A DNA stretch of 64,000 nucleotides. It comes from Demequina subtropica. GTDB taxonomy: Bacteria > Actinomycetota > Actinomycetes > Actinomycetales > Demequinaceae. The notes under the pieces were generated by a model, which was not told where the DNA came from, made no database searches, and worked only from the letters and a program-made list of their open reading frames with translations. The stretch is taken from positions 288,295 through 352,294 of the forward strand of contig NZ_BBMB01000011.1 in assembly GCF_000971235.1 (NCBI RefSeq), written 5' to 3'. Made by a program: the position numbers and the translations under genes. Of this stretch, positions 63,681-64,000 are shown piece by piece. Position 1 is the first letter of the stretch. Each line of letters starts with the position of its first letter.

Positions 63681-64000
63681 GTCACTCGCCTCTCTCACGG
63701 GTGGCGGGCGCGCTCGCGCCCGGATACGGCCGGGGACGATGCGCCGTGCGGTCCGCGGAGTCGCGCCTCGGGTGCGACATCGGCGGGCAGGGCATGGCGA
63801 GAATCTAGCGGTCGGGGGCGACGCGCACTAGGGGTGACTCGGGCGGTGCCGTGGGACTACCCGTGCTGTCGGGCGATGAAGCCCGCCATGCCTGGGACCG
63901 TGACGGCGATCTGGCGCGCCCCGAGAGGGCCGAGATGTAACAGGGCTCGTTACACCGCGCTCGAGATTGATAGAAAACGCCACGCGCCCGACTCCTCCCA
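63681..64000. other. Intergenic region at right edge
   Basis: No convincing gene is visible in these 320 bases. A GGGGACGATGCGC motif lies at about 63733, and one perfect dyad, TGTAAC-N7-GTTACA (63936-63954), stands before an A/T-richer TTGATAGAAAA stretch. This looks like the upstream control region of a plus-strand gene beyond the window. Confidence 0.5.
63936..63954. promoter_or_regulatory. Operator-like palindrome at right edge
   Basis: TGTAAC and GTTACA are perfectly inverted around a 7-bp spacer. The regulator and target are outside the window. Confidence 0.45.

Overview
The window reads as an ordinary chromosomal segment of a very GC-rich Gram-positive actinobacterium. The evidence is GC-rich third codon positions throughout, a dnaK-grpE-dnaJ-hspR operon with HspR inverted repeats, F420 biosynthesis and F420-dependent enzymes, TANNNT -10 boxes placed directly before start codons, and lipoprotein solute-binding proteins. 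The three-gene transporter beside cofD is of a type known mainly from Micrococcales, so a member of that order (Cellulomonas, Demequina or Jonesia relatives) is the best guess; the genus cannot be fixed from this sequence. No phage, insertion sequence, CRISPR array or rRNA was seen.

Layout. 1-7700: arabinose-polymer utilisation, with a sugar ABC importer (partial binding protein and two permeases), an intracellular GH43 enzyme and a YesL-like protein. These converge on a GH127 beta-L-arabinofuranosidase and its LacI repressor; a palindromic LacI operator precedes GH127. 7750-19110: FMN reductase, small membrane proteins, a DUF2200 protein, a 770-residue orphan membrane protein, a FUSC exporter, a DUF998 protein, a tetR-MFS-M20 peptidase operon, a conserved membrane protein and tRNA-Ser(CGA). 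19146-25797: a second FUSC exporter, tadA, upp, and nrdAB encoding a class Ic ribonucleotide reductase behind NrdR-like boxes and phased TCCACA repeats. 25945-32588: an MFS drug exporter, a DJ-1/PfpI protein, a single-chain sigma factor/anti-sigma/ectodomain protein, a degenerate GGDEF protein and a TetR regulator. 32610-36722: the hspR heat-shock operon. 36815-43680: rhodanese, an F420-dependent enzyme, cofE, cofC, cofD and a deazaflavin-type ABC transporter. 43782-52339: a MocR regulator divergent from a reductive pyrimidine (or hydantoin) degradation operon that carries its own F420-type oxidoreductase and ABC importer. 52426-57621: GNAT protein, a thiamine ABC transporter under a TPP riboswitch, and a DUF2510 protein. 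57761-64000: a secreted LRR/Excalibur protein, dcd, a PLDc_N protein, flotillin and an NfeD-like protein.

How the parts connect. The F420 genes and the pyrimidine operon are linked twice: the pyrimidine operon encodes an F420-type oxidoreductase but no dihydropyrimidine dehydrogenase, and both operons carry the same upstream element (GTNAC-N6-GAAATGTTCA), which resembles a GlnR nitrogen-control box. The most unusual protein is the 998-residue sigma factor that carries its own anti-sigma zinc finger, membrane segment, TDGG-repeat stalk and extracellular domain, divergent from a GGDEF-like protein with a broken active site. At DNA level the window holds several long intergenic palindromes (two copies of one family), a recurrent GGGACGATGCG motif, and at least eight genes with -10 boxes 6-7 nt before the start codon, indicating leaderless mRNAs.
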